This document shows, piece by piece, positions 8,027 to 15,636 of a stretch of 48,934 nt of DNA (its first letter is position 1; each line of letters opens with the position of its first letter). The notes under the pieces are model-generated. The model was not told the DNA's origin and searched no databases. It saw only the letters and a list, made by a program, of their open reading frames with translations. A program made the position numbers and the translations under genes. The stretch spans positions 1-48,934 of the forward strand of contig NZ_JAOQNX010000036.1 in the NCBI RefSeq assembly GCF_025961575.1. The letters are read 5' to 3'. Source of the DNA: Rhodoblastus acidophilus (GTDB taxonomy: Bacteria > Pseudomonadota > Alphaproteobacteria > Rhizobiales > Beijerinckiaceae).

Positions 8027-9190
8027 ATGGACCGACGCGGATTTCTGACTTTCGTGGCCGCGTTGGCGGCGACCCCGGCCTTTGCCGACGATTTTTCCGC
8101 CTTCGTCGCCACCCTGCGCGGTCCCGCCAATGCGGCGGGCGTCCCCGACGCCCTGTTCGATTCGGTCGCGGGCGGTCTGAGCCAGGACCCGTCGCTCGCC
8201 GGCAAGCGCGCGGGGCAGGGCGAGTTCACCCGGCCGCTCAAAACCTATGTCGACGACGCCGCCTCGCCGGCGCGGGTCAAGATCGGCCGCGACAGCGCGG
8301 CCAAATACGGGCTTGCCGTGGCCTCGGCCTCGCGCGCCACCGAAGTTCCCGTCGAAATGATCGTGGCGCTCTGGGGCATGGAGAGCGATTTCGGCCGCTC
8401 CCATGGCGACCGCGACATTTTTCGCACGCTGGCGACGCTCGCCTTCCTGCATCCGGACAATCCGGTTTACGCGCAGGAATTCGTCGCCGGCCTGGTGCTG
8501 CTGCAAAAGGGTCTTCCGCGCGAAAAGCTCAAGGGGTCCTGGGCCGGCGCGATGGGCGACCCGCAATTCATGCCCTCGGCCTATCTCAAATATGCGAAAA
8601 GCGCCTCCGGCGGCATGCCGGACATTTGGAGCGCCCCGGACGCGCTGCTCTCGATCGGCAATTTTCTGCATGAAAGCGGCTGGGTCCAGGGCCTCGCGCC
8701 GCTGATCGAGACTCGCGCGCCGGAAAATTTCGACTATGCGGCCCTAAAACAGGATTTTTCCGCCTGGCGGGCGGCGGGGTTCAAGACGCTCGAGGGCTAT
8801 CCGCTGCCGCGCCAGGGCGTGGCCATGCTGTTCTTTCCCGCCGGCGCGAGCGGCCCGGCCTTCCTGCTCAGCGAGAATTTCTTCGTGCTGAAGGCCTATA
8901 ATTTCTCGGATTCCTACGCCTTCGCCGCCTCCGTGCTCGCGGAGCGCCTGGCCGGCCGCACGGCCCTGCGCCAGCCCTGGCCCGTGGAGGCGCAACCGCT
9001 GACCCAGGCCGAGCGCGAAGCCATCCAGCGCGGCCTTGTCGCCAGGGGCCTCTATGATGGCAAGATCGACGGGCGATTCGGTCCGATCACCCGGCTCGCC
9101 ATCCACGCCTTTCAGCGCGGCTCCGGCGTCGCCAGGGCCGATGGCTATCCCTCACGCGCGGTGCTTGAGCTTTTGCGCGCCAATCCATAG
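8027..9190 (+). CDS. Lytic murein transglycosylase, MltB type, with peptidoglycan-binding domain
   Basis: A 387-residue periplasmic enzyme that would cleave the glycan strand of murein with formation of 1,6-anhydro-MurNAc. The signal peptide contains DRRGFLTF, a possible Tat motif, and ends AFA|DD. The SLT/MltB domain has the catalytic Glu in ALWGMESDFGRS (E119) and the family motifs WAGAMGDPQFMPSAY and SIGNFLHESGW. A C-terminal PG_binding_1 domain covers about 325-385 (GLYDGKIDGRFGPITRLAIHAFQ). The start lies 8 bases after the upstream stop. No lipobox is present, so it is soluble, unlike E. coli MltB. Confidence 0.92.
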   Translation: MDRRGFLTFVAALAATPAFADDFSAFVATLRGPANAAGVPDALFDSVAGGLSQDPSLAGKRAGQGEFTRPLKTYVDDAASPARVKIGRDSAAKYGLAVASASRATEVPVEMIVALWGMESDFGRSHGDRDIFRTLATLAFLHPDNPVYAQEFVAGLVLLQKGLPREKLKGSWAGAMGDPQFMPSAYLKYAKSASGGMPDIWSAPDALLSIGNFLHESGWVQGLAPLIETRAPENFDYAALKQDFSAWRAAGFKTLEGYPLPRQGVAMLFFPAGASGPAFLLSENFFVLKAYNFSDSYAFAASVLAERLAGRTALRQPWPVEAQPLTQAEREAIQRGLVARGLYDGKIDGRFGPITRLAIHAFQRGSGVARADGYPSRAVLELLRANP

Positions 9191-9213
9191 CGCGCCTTCC
9201 CATGGAGAAATGA

Positions 9214-9501
9214 ATGAACAAACTGCTTTTCGCGGCTGTCGCCGTGCTGCTGGCGTCCCCCGCGCTCGCCCAGGTGGCCTCGGGCACGCCCTACGAGCAG
9301 GCGCGCGCGGCGCTGCTCGCCCAGGGCTGGAAGCCCGACGTGACCTATGGCGCGCGCACCGGCAAGGGCCAGCCGCTGTATCACTTCCCGGAAATCTGGT
9401 GCGGCCCGCAGGTCTGCCGCGCCAAATGGCGCGACGCCTCCGGCGCGCCCCAGGCGATCATGCTCAACCGCGGCTTCAACAAGGACCATACGGTTCAGTA
9501 A
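9214..9501 (+). CDS. Small secreted hypothetical protein (95 aa)
   Basis: Not recognised. A 95-residue protein with a clear signal peptide (MNKLLFAAVAVLLASPALA|Q). The mature part is about 75 residues with two cysteines (IWCGPQVCRAKW) that could form a disulfide. GGAG precedes the ATG. It follows the lytic transglycosylase gene by 23 bases and is probably in its operon, which hints at an envelope role. Confidence 0.75.
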   Translation: MNKLLFAAVAVLLASPALAQVASGTPYEQARAALLAQGWKPDVTYGARTGKGQPLYHFPEIWCGPQVCRAKWRDASGAPQAIMLNRGFNKDHTVQ

Positions 9502-9558
9502 GCACACGCTCAGGTTGAACTTTGCAAGGGAGCAAATGATGCAACGCAGCAATGCGGG

Positions 9559-9587
9559 TTGACATTTTGTGCGCCGCAACATAAATT
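9559..9587 (+). promoter_or_regulatory. Sigma-70 promoter of the alpha-r8-like sRNA
   Basis: TTGACA (9559-9564) and TAAATT (9582-9587) are separated by 17 bases. This places the transcription start around 9593-9595, just upstream of the small RNA described next. Confidence 0.75.
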
Positions 9588-9592
9588 CGCAC

Positions 9593-9680
9593 CTGTAGCG
9601 CGGGCCTCGCCTGTGCTGCATGCCCTCCTTGGGCGTTTCCTCCCTAGACTTGGGCCGCTGTTCGCAGCGGCCTTTTTTTT
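9593..9680 (+). ncRNA. alpha-r8/suhB(MmgR)-family trans-acting sRNA
   Basis: A free-standing transcript of about 85-90 bases between the 95-residue protein gene and the convergent haloacid dehalogenase gene. It contains TTTCCTCCCT (9636-9645), which I recall as the ultraconserved single-stranded element of the alphaproteobacterial alpha-r8 (suhB, MmgR) sRNAs. It ends in a strong intrinsic terminator. The CCTCC core is complementary to Shine-Dalgarno sequences, so the family is expected to repress translation of several mRNAs, probably with Hfq. In Sinorhizobium MmgR limits polyhydroxybutyrate accumulation; a PHB-depolymerase-like gene exists elsewhere in this window but no link is shown. Family assignment is from memory of the motif. 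Confidence 0.75.
9653..9680 (+). terminator. Intrinsic terminator of the sRNA
   Basis: Perfect 8-bp stem GGCCGCTG / CAGCGGCC with a TTCG tetraloop (9661-9664), followed by eight T residues. Confidence 0.92.
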
Positions 9681-9687
9681 GCTCGCG

Positions 9688-10335
9688 TCACAGCTCGGCG
9701 AGGCTCGACAGCACCCGGTCCGGGGCGAGGTCGGCATATTCGTCGGGCGCGCCCGACCGATTGATCCAATTGGTGGAAAAGCCGAATTTCTTCGCCCCGG
9801 CGATGTCCCAGCGGTTGGAGGACTGGAAGGCGACCTCTTGCGGCGCCACCCGGTAGCGGCGCAAGACCAGCTCGTAGGCTTGCGGCGCGGTTTTGTAGAG
9901 CCGCAGCGGATCGACCGAAAGGGATTCGTCCAGCCAGGCGCCCAGGCCCGCCGCCGCCACGGCGCGCGCCAGCGCCGGCGGCGTGCCGTTGGAGAGGATC
10001 ACGCAGGCGCCTCCCGAAGCGCGCAGCCGCTCCAAAGCCGGCGCCGCGTCGGCAAAGGCCGAGAGGTCCTTGTAGGCCTCCAGCAGTTTGGCCCGCGCCT
10101 CCGCCGAAATCCCGCCGCAGCGCGCCGCAGCGAAGTCGAGCGCCTGCGCGGTGAGCGTGTCGAAATCCTGGTAGGCGCCCATCAGCGATCGCGTCCACGT
10201 ATATTCGAGCTGCTTGGTCCGCCAGATCTCGGAGAGATTTTCGGCGCGGGGCTCCAGCAGCGACCGGCAGCGCGCGACGGCGGAATGCACGTCGAACAAA
10301 GTGCCATAGGCATCGAACACGTAAACCGCGGCCAT
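9688..10335 (-). CDS. (S)-2-haloacid dehalogenase, type II (HAD superfamily)
   Basis: A 215-residue HAD enzyme expected to hydrolyse short 2-haloalkanoic acids to 2-hydroxyacids by an aspartyl-ester mechanism. Visible motifs are the nucleophile D8 in FDAYGTLFDV, the Ser/Asn motif ILSNGTPPAL, the Lys in RLYKTAP and the type-II signature SSNRWDIAGAKKFGF with N-W-I-N-R. The start MAAVYVFDAY is set by GGGAGGG 8 bases upstream; the frame stays open a further 120 bases without family similarity. It stands alone, convergent with the sRNA. A natural substrate other than haloacids is possible, as the family is broad. Confidence 0.88.
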   Translation of the reverse strand: MAAVYVFDAYGTLFDVHSAVARCRSLLEPRAENLSEIWRTKQLEYTWTRSLMGAYQDFDTLTAQALDFAAARCGGISAEARAKLLEAYKDLSAFADAAPALERLRASGGACVILSNGTPPALARAVAAAGLGAWLDESLSVDPLRLYKTAPQAYELVLRRYRVAPQEVAFQSSNRWDIAGAKKFGFSTNWINRSGAPDEYADLAPDRVLSSLAEL

Positions 10336-10528
10336 CGCGCCCTCCCAAAATTCCTCCGTGAGGAGCTGGCGGCATTGCGGCTTTTCTATGGCTTTGGCGC
10401 AACAACGCCCAAGCATTTGATCCCACGAAAATTTCGACGGGCAACCTCCGCCCAAGCTCTTGCTGGCTCCCGCGAATTCGATTAACTACAACTAGAAATT
10501 GAGGCGCGCCCCAATAGAATCACGCGAT

Positions 10529-10621
10529 GTGACAGAGGACGAGCGCGCCCGTTTGGAATCCATCATTCGACAACTGGCGCCAGGAAAGCTCAACGCAGCT
10601 TTGTGGGGGGGAAATGCTTGA
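10529..10621 (+). CDS. Possible short upstream ORF (30 aa) overlapping the glycosyltransferase start
   Basis: A GTG-started frame of 30 residues (MTEDERARLESIIRQLAPG...) whose TGA overlaps the ATG of the next gene by 8 bases. The composition, with charged and then hydrophobic residues in a helical pattern, looks coding. No good ribosome binding site precedes it. It may be translationally coupled to the following gene or be chance. Confidence 0.3.
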   Translation: MTEDERARLESIIRQLAPGKLNAALWGGNA

Positions 10622-11555
10622 CATCGTGACAGTCATCGCCAATCCGTTGCTATGGAAAAGCCGCGTCTCGACGGCGCGCAAGGCGATCGGCTCCTGGTTG
10701 GAAGAGCCCGAGGTCCGGGTCACCCTGGTCGAATGCGCCTATGGCGACCGTCCCTACGAGCTCGAGGCCTTCGCGGATTACCCGCGCATCACCTATGTGC
10801 CGGTGCGGGCCAAAACCCTGGTGTGGAACAAGGAAAACCTGATGAACATCGGGTTTGCGCGCTCCCCCGCCGACGCCAAATATTTCGGCTCCTTCGACGC
10901 CGATATCGTCTTCCGCCGGCCCGGCTGGGCCAAGGAGGTGATCAACGCTTTGCACCTCTATCCGGTGATCCAGCCCTGGGAAATCTGTTACGATCTCGGA
11001 CCGAACGACGAGCTGATCGGCGTGCACAGAAGTTTCGCCTCTCTGCTGCATGCGGGCCAGCCGGTCGCGCCCAATGGCGCGAAAATGTGGAAGTCGGACG
11101 GCGGCCCCTATGACTATCCGCACAGCGGCTACGCCTGGGCCTACACCCGCGAAATCCTGGATAAGCTCGGCGGCCTGTTCGAGGTCGGCGGCATGGGCTC
11201 GGGCGACCATCACATGGCGCTGGCTTTGGCCGGGTTCGGGGACAATTCCGTGCACAGCAAGGCGAACGGCAATTACCTCCAGGCGGTCCGGCGCTGGGAG
11301 GCGCGGGCCCGCGAATATGTGAAGGGCAAGGTGGGCGCGCTGCCCTTTGCCGTCGAGCACATTTTTCACGGCTCCAAGGTGCGGCGCAATTATGTGGGGC
11401 GCTGGGACATGTTCGTGCAGCACCAGTTCGACCCGGTCAACGACCTGATCCGCAACAGTTTTGGGGTGCTGGAATTTTCCGGCGACAAGCCGGATCTGGA
11501 GCGCGCCTTCGACCGCTACCTGCGTTCGCGTAACGAGGACGCCAATTGCGTGTGA
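10614..11555 (+). CDS. Glycosyltransferase-like (GT-A type) protein
   Basis: A 313-residue soluble protein. The order of a Rossmann-like opening (MLDIVTVIANPLL), the stretch TLVWNKENLMNIGF and a DxD-like motif in YFGSFDADIVFRRPGW (D95-x-D97) resembles GT-A glycosyltransferases that bind a nucleotide sugar and a divalent metal. A late GGMGSGDHHMALALAGF is compatible with an acceptor-site loop. Its donor and acceptor are unknown. A G-rich stretch directly precedes the ATG. It is monocistronic except for the possible short ORF upstream, and it is convergent with ispE across a family B repeat pair. A distant nucleotide-diphospho-sugar transferase without activity is possible. Confidence 0.65.
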   Translation: MLDIVTVIANPLLWKSRVSTARKAIGSWLEEPEVRVTLVECAYGDRPYELEAFADYPRITYVPVRAKTLVWNKENLMNIGFARSPADAKYFGSFDADIVFRRPGWAKEVINALHLYPVIQPWEICYDLGPNDELIGVHRSFASLLHAGQPVAPNGAKMWKSDGGPYDYPHSGYAWAYTREILDKLGGLFEVGGMGSGDHHMALALAGFGDNSVHSKANGNYLQAVRRWEARAREYVKGKVGALPFAVEHIFHGSKVRRNYVGRWDMFVQHQFDPVNDLIRNSFGVLEFSGDKPDLERAFDRYLRSRNEDANCV

Positions 11556-11576
11556 TGTTCGGGGCCGTTCCCATGG

Positions 11577-11716
11577 CCATGGTTCGAGACGGGCGCTGAC
11601 GCGCCCTCCTCACCATGAGGGCTTTTACTATAAAAGTAGCCCTCATCTACTATAAAAGTAGCCCTCATCCTGAGGAGGCCCCGTCAGGGGCCGTCTCGAA
11701 GGGCGAGGGCGGTCCG
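11577..11716. repeat. Family B inverted pair B4/B5 with a 22-bp tandem duplication between
   Basis: B4 (about 11577-11622) is reversed and B5 (about 11663-11716) is forward. Between them stand two adjacent direct copies of a 22-bp unit (11625-11646 and 11647-11668, one mismatch, core ACTATAAAAGTAGCCCTCAT). Each unit holds the small palindrome TACT-ATAAA-AGTA and the CCCTCAT edge of the family. The array lies between two convergent genes. Confidence 0.85.
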
Positions 11717-11732
11717 CGAATGTCTCAGTGGC

Positions 11733-12611
11733 CTACCGCAAAACCGTCGGCTTCACCCACCATTCCGGATGCGCGGCGGAGATCGCCTTGGCCGCCGCGC
11801 CGGCCTGCCGGCAGGTCTCGAACAAGGCGAAACAGGTGGCCCCGGACCCCGACATGCGCGCCAGACGGCAGCCGCGCGCGCCCGAAAGGGTTGACAGCAC
11901 ATGGCCGACGATGGGCGCGATCACGCAGGCCGCGTCCTCCATGTCGTTGCGCCCTTTTTTCAGCACGCGCACAAAACTTTCGAAATCCATGCCGTCGGTC
12001 ACAGCGGGATGCGGCCCGTACCCCGTGCCCTGACCCGGCTTCAGCCCGAGTTTTTGGAACACCGCCTTGGTTTCCACGGGCACGCGCGGATTGACCAGCA
12101 CGGCGGGCAGCGCCGGCAGCTTTAACGTCGGCCCAAGCTTTTCGCCAATGCCGCGCATGAATTTGGCGCGGGGATCGAGGCAGACCGGCACGTCCGCGCC
12201 GGTGCGCCGCGCCGCCTCGTAGAGCGCGGGCGCGTGGAGCGCGATGCCGTTTGCCGCCGCGAGCAGGCGCAGCGCGGCTGCGGCGTCCGAAGAGCCCCCG
12301 CCAATGCCGGCCGCGACCGGCAGGCGCTTGGTCAAATGGAACGCGCCGGTCGAAACATCGGGCTTTTCCGCCCGGAGCGCGCGCTCGACTCTCGCGACCA
12401 AATTGTCGCCGCCGTCGCCCGCCTCGATGGCGGTCGGCCCTGACACTGCGAGCGAGAATTGCGTGTCCGGCTCAAAACTCAGCAAATCGCCGGCGCCGGC
12501 GAAAGCGACCAGGCTGGTCAGCTCGTGATAGCCGTCGGCGCGCCGACCCTCGATGTGCAATGTGAGATTGATTTTCGCGGGCGCTCGGGCGGTTCTGGGA
12601 TTTTTGATCAT
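11733..12611 (-). CDS. ispE: 4-diphosphocytidyl-2-C-methyl-D-erythritol kinase
   Basis: A 292-residue GHMP kinase that phosphorylates CDP-methylerythritol at the 2-hydroxyl in the non-mevalonate isoprenoid pathway (cytoplasm). The opening ARAPAKINLTLHIEGRRADGYHEL is diagnostic, the ATP-binding glycine loop is PVAAGIGGGSSDAAAALRLL, and the third GHMP motif is RLARMSGSGATCFALF near the C-terminus. Length is normal. It overlaps the pirin gene by 4 bases (ATGA) and is last in an operon xseB-pirin-ispE. Confidence 0.97.
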   Translation of the reverse strand: MIKNPRTARAPAKINLTLHIEGRRADGYHELTSLVAFAGAGDLLSFEPDTQFSLAVSGPTAIEAGDGGDNLVARVERALRAEKPDVSTGAFHLTKRLPVAAGIGGGSSDAAAALRLLAAANGIALHAPALYEAARRTGADVPVCLDPRAKFMRGIGEKLGPTLKLPALPAVLVNPRVPVETKAVFQKLGLKPGQGTGYGPHPAVTDGMDFESFVRVLKKGRNDMEDAACVIAPIVGHVLSTLSGARGCRLARMSGSGATCFALFETCRQAGAAAKAISAAHPEWWVKPTVLR

Positions 12612-13492
12612 AGCGCTTTCAGTTCGGGAGCCGGAATGAATTCCGCGTCTCCCTCAATGCCCAAAAAACGTCCGGCAATCCAGTCCTCCCGCGCCTGAAC
12701 GATGCGCTCGCGGCTGGCGGAGACAAAATTCCACCAGAGGTAGCGCGGCCCGTCCATGGGATCGCCGGCGACCAAAGCGATTCGGGCGGCGGTTTTGGCG
12801 CGCACAACAACGTTTTCCCCGGGTTTCAGCACGATCAGGCATTTTTCGGCAAAACCCTTGCCGTCGATTTCGAGCACGCCGGAAATCAGATAGAGCGCGC
12901 GCTCCTCGTAATCGGCGCCGATCTCATAGACCGCGCCGGCGTCGAGCGCGATGTCCGCGAGCGCGCAGGGGCCGAAATGATTATGCACCGGGGCGGTGAC
13001 GCCATCCCAGCGGCCGATCGCAACCCGGCCGCGAAATCCGTCGCCGGCGATGGCCGGTATCTGCCCGGCGTCGAAATGGTCGAACCGCGGCTCACGTTCG
13101 GCCTCCGCCTGCGACAGCGCCAGCCAGAACTGCAAGCCCGCCATCCGCCCGCCCGCCGTGCGGAATTTCTGCGGCGAGCGCTCGGAATGGACGATGCCGC
13201 GCCCCGCCACCATCAGATTGACGGCGCCGGGGGTGATCTCCTGGTCGTTGCGCAAGGAATCCCGGTGGAACAGCGCGCCGTCGAGCAGATAGGTGAGGGT
13301 GGCGAGGCCGATATGCGGGTGCGGGCGCACATCCATGCCTTGCCCGGCGGCGAAATCCGCCGGCCCCATTTCGTCGAAGAACACGAACGGTCCGATCGAA
13401 CGCCGATTCGGCGCGGGCAGGGCGCGCCGCACGCCGAAGCCGCCGATGTCGCGCAGCGGCGGAATGATCTGGGCTTCGACCGATGCGCTCAT
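12608..13492 (-). CDS. Pirin family protein
   Basis: A 294-residue bicupin. The N-terminal cupin carries the metal-binding pattern RPHPHIGLATLTYLLDG with later H and E residues (FHRDSLRNDQEI), as in pirins with quercetinase-like activity. The C-terminal cupin (ERALYLISGVLEIDGKGF) is degenerate, as usual. Function in bacteria ranges from quercetin 2,3-dioxygenase to a redox-linked regulator, and cannot be decided here. It starts 4 bases after the xseB stop and its stop overlaps the ispE start. Confidence 0.9.
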   Translation of the reverse strand: MSASVEAQIIPPLRDIGGFGVRRALPAPNRRSIGPFVFFDEMGPADFAAGQGMDVRPHPHIGLATLTYLLDGALFHRDSLRNDQEITPGAVNLMVAGRGIVHSERSPQKFRTAGGRMAGLQFWLALSQAEAEREPRFDHFDAGQIPAIAGDGFRGRVAIGRWDGVTAPVHNHFGPCALADIALDAGAVYEIGADYEERALYLISGVLEIDGKGFAEKCLIVLKPGENVVVRAKTAARIALVAGDPMDGPRYLWWNFVSASRERIVQAREDWIAGRFLGIEGDAEFIPAPELKAL

Positions 13493-13496
13493 ATTC

Positions 13497-13736
13497 TCAC
13501 TCCACGTCGAGTTTCTCCACCCCCTTGGCCGCGCCGTCGGCGCCTTGCACGATCTTCTCGATTCGCGCCTCGGCGTTCTTGAGCAGGGCGTCGCAATGTT
13601 TCTTCAGCTGCTCGCCGCGCTCGTAGAGCGCGATGCTCTTGTCGAGATCGACATTGCCCTTTTCCAGGGCGGTGACGATCTCCTCGAGTTCGCGCATGGC
13701 GGCCTCGAATGTCAGGGGTGAATCCTTCGTTTGCAT
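13497..13736 (-). CDS. xseB: Exodeoxyribonuclease VII small subunit
   Basis: A 79-residue helical protein that binds the XseA large subunit in exonuclease VII, which degrades single-stranded DNA from both ends. The sequence [20 protein letters not shown] and [20 protein letters not shown] is diagnostic. The start [10 protein letters not shown] has GGAG 5 bases upstream. It is first in the operon with pirin and ispE; xseA is not in the window. Confidence 0.95.
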   Translation of the reverse strand: MQTKDSPLTFEAAMRELEEIVTALEKGNVDLDKSIALYERGEQLKKHCDALLKNAEARIEKIVQGADGAAKGVEKLDVE

Positions 13737-13878
13737 GCGCGCTCCAATTGGACGTGGGGGTGTCCGCGAAACTTTACCACCCCGGCAGACGCCGTCGCAG
13801 TACACGAGCTTGTGATTCGAATCGAGGCAAGGGACGCGCTACCTCTTGGATCGCCGAAGCATCATTTCGGGGGCGGAC

Positions 13879-14148
13879 ATGAGGCAGTCAGCGTTGTTCA
13901 CTCGTTTATTCCTGGTCACCGGCGTGTTGGGCGGGCTGGCGACTCTCGCGTATCAGCCGGCCGCGCCGGCGCGGGCCGCCGCGCCGAAGCCCGCCGCCGC
14001 GCAAGTCGTGCCCGCCGTCCTGATCGACCGGACGCCGCAGCCGACCGCCAGCGATGTGCGCAACAGCGTGTTCGGCCGCGATCCGCCCGACCATTGCTTC
14101 GAGCCGCGCTCGCGCGCCAACGCCCACCAGCGCCTCGCCTGCGGCTGA
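13879..14148 (+). CDS. Small exported hypothetical protein (89 aa)
   Basis: Not recognised. The N-terminus MRQSALFTRLFLVTGVLGGL is an export signal or a single membrane anchor, with a possible cleavage site near ARA. The rest is Ala/Pro-rich and ends in a short polar domain with two cysteines (DHCFEPRSRA...RLACG). The start ATG is chosen over a TTG 33 bases upstream. Its TGA abuts the stop of the convergent NodB-like gene with no base between (TGATCA). Confidence 0.65.
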   Translation: MRQSALFTRLFLVTGVLGGLATLAYQPAAPARAAAPKPAAAQVVPAVLIDRTPQPTASDVRNSVFGRDPPDHCFEPRSRANAHQRLACG

Positions 14149-15144
14149 TCAGGGAGCCTCCATGAGCGGACGAAAAGGTTTTGGCAGCGCTCCCAATTGG
14201 TTGAGCCGGTCGAACAGAGCCAATCCCGCGGGTTCGTTGCCGTTGGGATGGACGAGGATGACCCCGCCCGGGCTTGGCGCCTTGCCCGTAAGGGCCAGCC
14301 AGGAATCGGCGCCGAGGGGGATCAAATGGGCCTCGCGCAGCCGCGACGCCCAGGCCGTGTCGGAGATGAGTCCGGGATAGCGGAAGAACACGCTGGGCGT
14401 CTCGCCATTGGCGATGAGCAAGCGTTCGACATCGGCGATCTCGTCCTCCGGGTCGAGCCCGGGAGTCAGCAGGAAATTCTCCCCGTAAGGCAGACTCGGC
14501 CGAAACGGGTGGGTGAAGGAGTGATTGACCCACAGGATGTTCAGGCGGCCTTCCGCCTTCTCGCGCCGCAGCCAGGTGAAATCTTCGTGATGATGTCTGA
14601 CCCATGCGCCGGTGACCGAAAGGGACACGGGCGCATGTTTTTGCGTCTCGAGTTTTTGCAAAAACGCCCGGTCGAGCGGTTTTCGTGACGGGCAGAGGTC
14701 GCCGGTGACGAATGCGCCTTTGTCCCCGCCATGGGTGAGGCCGGCGTTTTCAAGATAATTGGCGTTTTTGGGAAGTTTTTTCCCCTTGCTGGCCGCAAAA
14801 GCTTCCACCGCCTTGAGATAGCGCGTGTCCTTCGCCTCCGGCCCGGCTTCGCGGCAGGTCCAGCAGGCCGCGCGCTCCAGCCGGGTCTGCAGGCTCTCGG
14901 GGTCGACCATCAGCAACAGCTCTTCGCCATCGACCACCATGGCGCGAATCGCCAGCGCGCTTGTCTTGCTGGCGTCACGCGTGCAGCTTTCCAGCATTTT
15001 CAGTCGGTAGTCGGTGACGCGCTCGAGCGGCTTCACCTCGCCGAGCGGCGCGGCAATGTCGACGGGCGCGGCGCAATCCACGCCGGCGCGTGCGCCAGAG
15101 CAGGAAAACGCCGCTATTGCCAGGGCGGTCAAAAATCGCTTCAT
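14149..15144 (-). CDS. Exported NodB/polysaccharide-deacetylase-like protein
   Basis: A 331-residue protein with signal peptide MKRFLTALAIAAFSCSGARA. Residues from about 170 resemble a degenerate NodB (CE4) fold: FVTGDLCPSR for motif 1, NILWVNHSFTHPF with the H-x3-H of motif 2, FFRYPGLISD for motif 3 and GGVILVHPNG for motif 5. Motif 1 has one acidic residue where the classical motif has the Asp-Asp pair, so catalysis is uncertain. The N-terminal part (CTRDASKTSALAIRAMVVDG) is unassigned and contains a CxxC (ACWTCREAG). It is divergent from the GNAT gene across 9 bases, so their promoters must overlap the coding starts. Confidence 0.7.
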   Translation of the reverse strand: MKRFLTALAIAAFSCSGARAGVDCAAPVDIAAPLGEVKPLERVTDYRLKMLESCTRDASKTSALAIRAMVVDGEELLLMVDPESLQTRLERAACWTCREAGPEAKDTRYLKAVEAFAASKGKKLPKNANYLENAGLTHGGDKGAFVTGDLCPSRKPLDRAFLQKLETQKHAPVSLSVTGAWVRHHHEDFTWLRREKAEGRLNILWVNHSFTHPFRPSLPYGENFLLTPGLDPEDEIADVERLLIANGETPSVFFRYPGLISDTAWASRLREAHLIPLGADSWLALTGKAPSPGGVILVHPNGNEPAGLALFDRLNQLGALPKPFRPLMEAP

Positions 15145-15153
15145 CGTCAAACC

Positions 15154-15636
15154 ATGGATGATCCGATCTTTTCTATCGAGCTTGCGCCCCGCGAGTCCAG
15201 CGCGGCGCAGAGCGTGGGTCAGGCGCTCGGCGCCGAAGTCGCGGCCGAATTCGGCCCGCGCGACGAGCGCAGTTTTGCTTTGCTCGCCCGCGGCGCCAGC
15301 GGCGATGTGGTCGGCGGCGTCAATGGCGTGATCCATTGGCGCTGGCTCTATGTCGCGCAATTCTACGTCGCGCCGCAGGCCCGGGGCGTGGGCCTCGGCG
15401 GCGCGCTGCTGGCGCGCGCCCAGGATTTTGCCTGTGAAAACAATTGCGTCGGGATCTATCTCGACACGTTCAGCGCCTCCGCCTGCGCGTTTTATCAGCG
15501 CCGGGGTTTTGTCGTCACCGGAAGGATCGAGAACTTTCCACCCGGCGCGAGTCGCGTGTTTCTGGCGAAGAGCCTCTCCCTCTCCCCGCTTGCGCACGGC
15601 TGTCCGGGGAAATTGTCGGTTCCACAGATACGCTAA
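15154..15636 (+). CDS. GNAT-family N-acetyltransferase
   Basis: A 160-residue protein with the acetyl-CoA binding signature FYVAPQARGVGLGGALLARA and the later strand AFYQRRGFVVTGRIENFPPG. The substrate is unknown. The natural domain seems to end at about residue 140 (SRVFLAKSL). The last ~20 residues (LSPLAHGCPGKLSVPQIR) are encoded by the left inverted repeat of the composite intergenic element that follows, so this tail was probably added by insertion. Only 9 bases separate its ATG from that of the divergent NodB-like gene. Confidence 0.85.
   Translation: MDDPIFSIELAPRESSAAQSVGQALGAEVAAEFGPRDERSFALLARGASGDVVGGVNGVIHWRWLYVAQFYVAPQARGVGLGGALLARAQDFACENNCVGIYLDTFSASACAFYQRRGFVVTGRIENFPPGASRVFLAKSLSLSPLAHGCPGKLSVPQIR

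Noticed and set aside
11625-11668. Tandem 22-bp repeats as a CRISPR array
   Set aside because: The two copies are directly adjacent without spacers, part of a family B repeat pair, and no cas gene is present.
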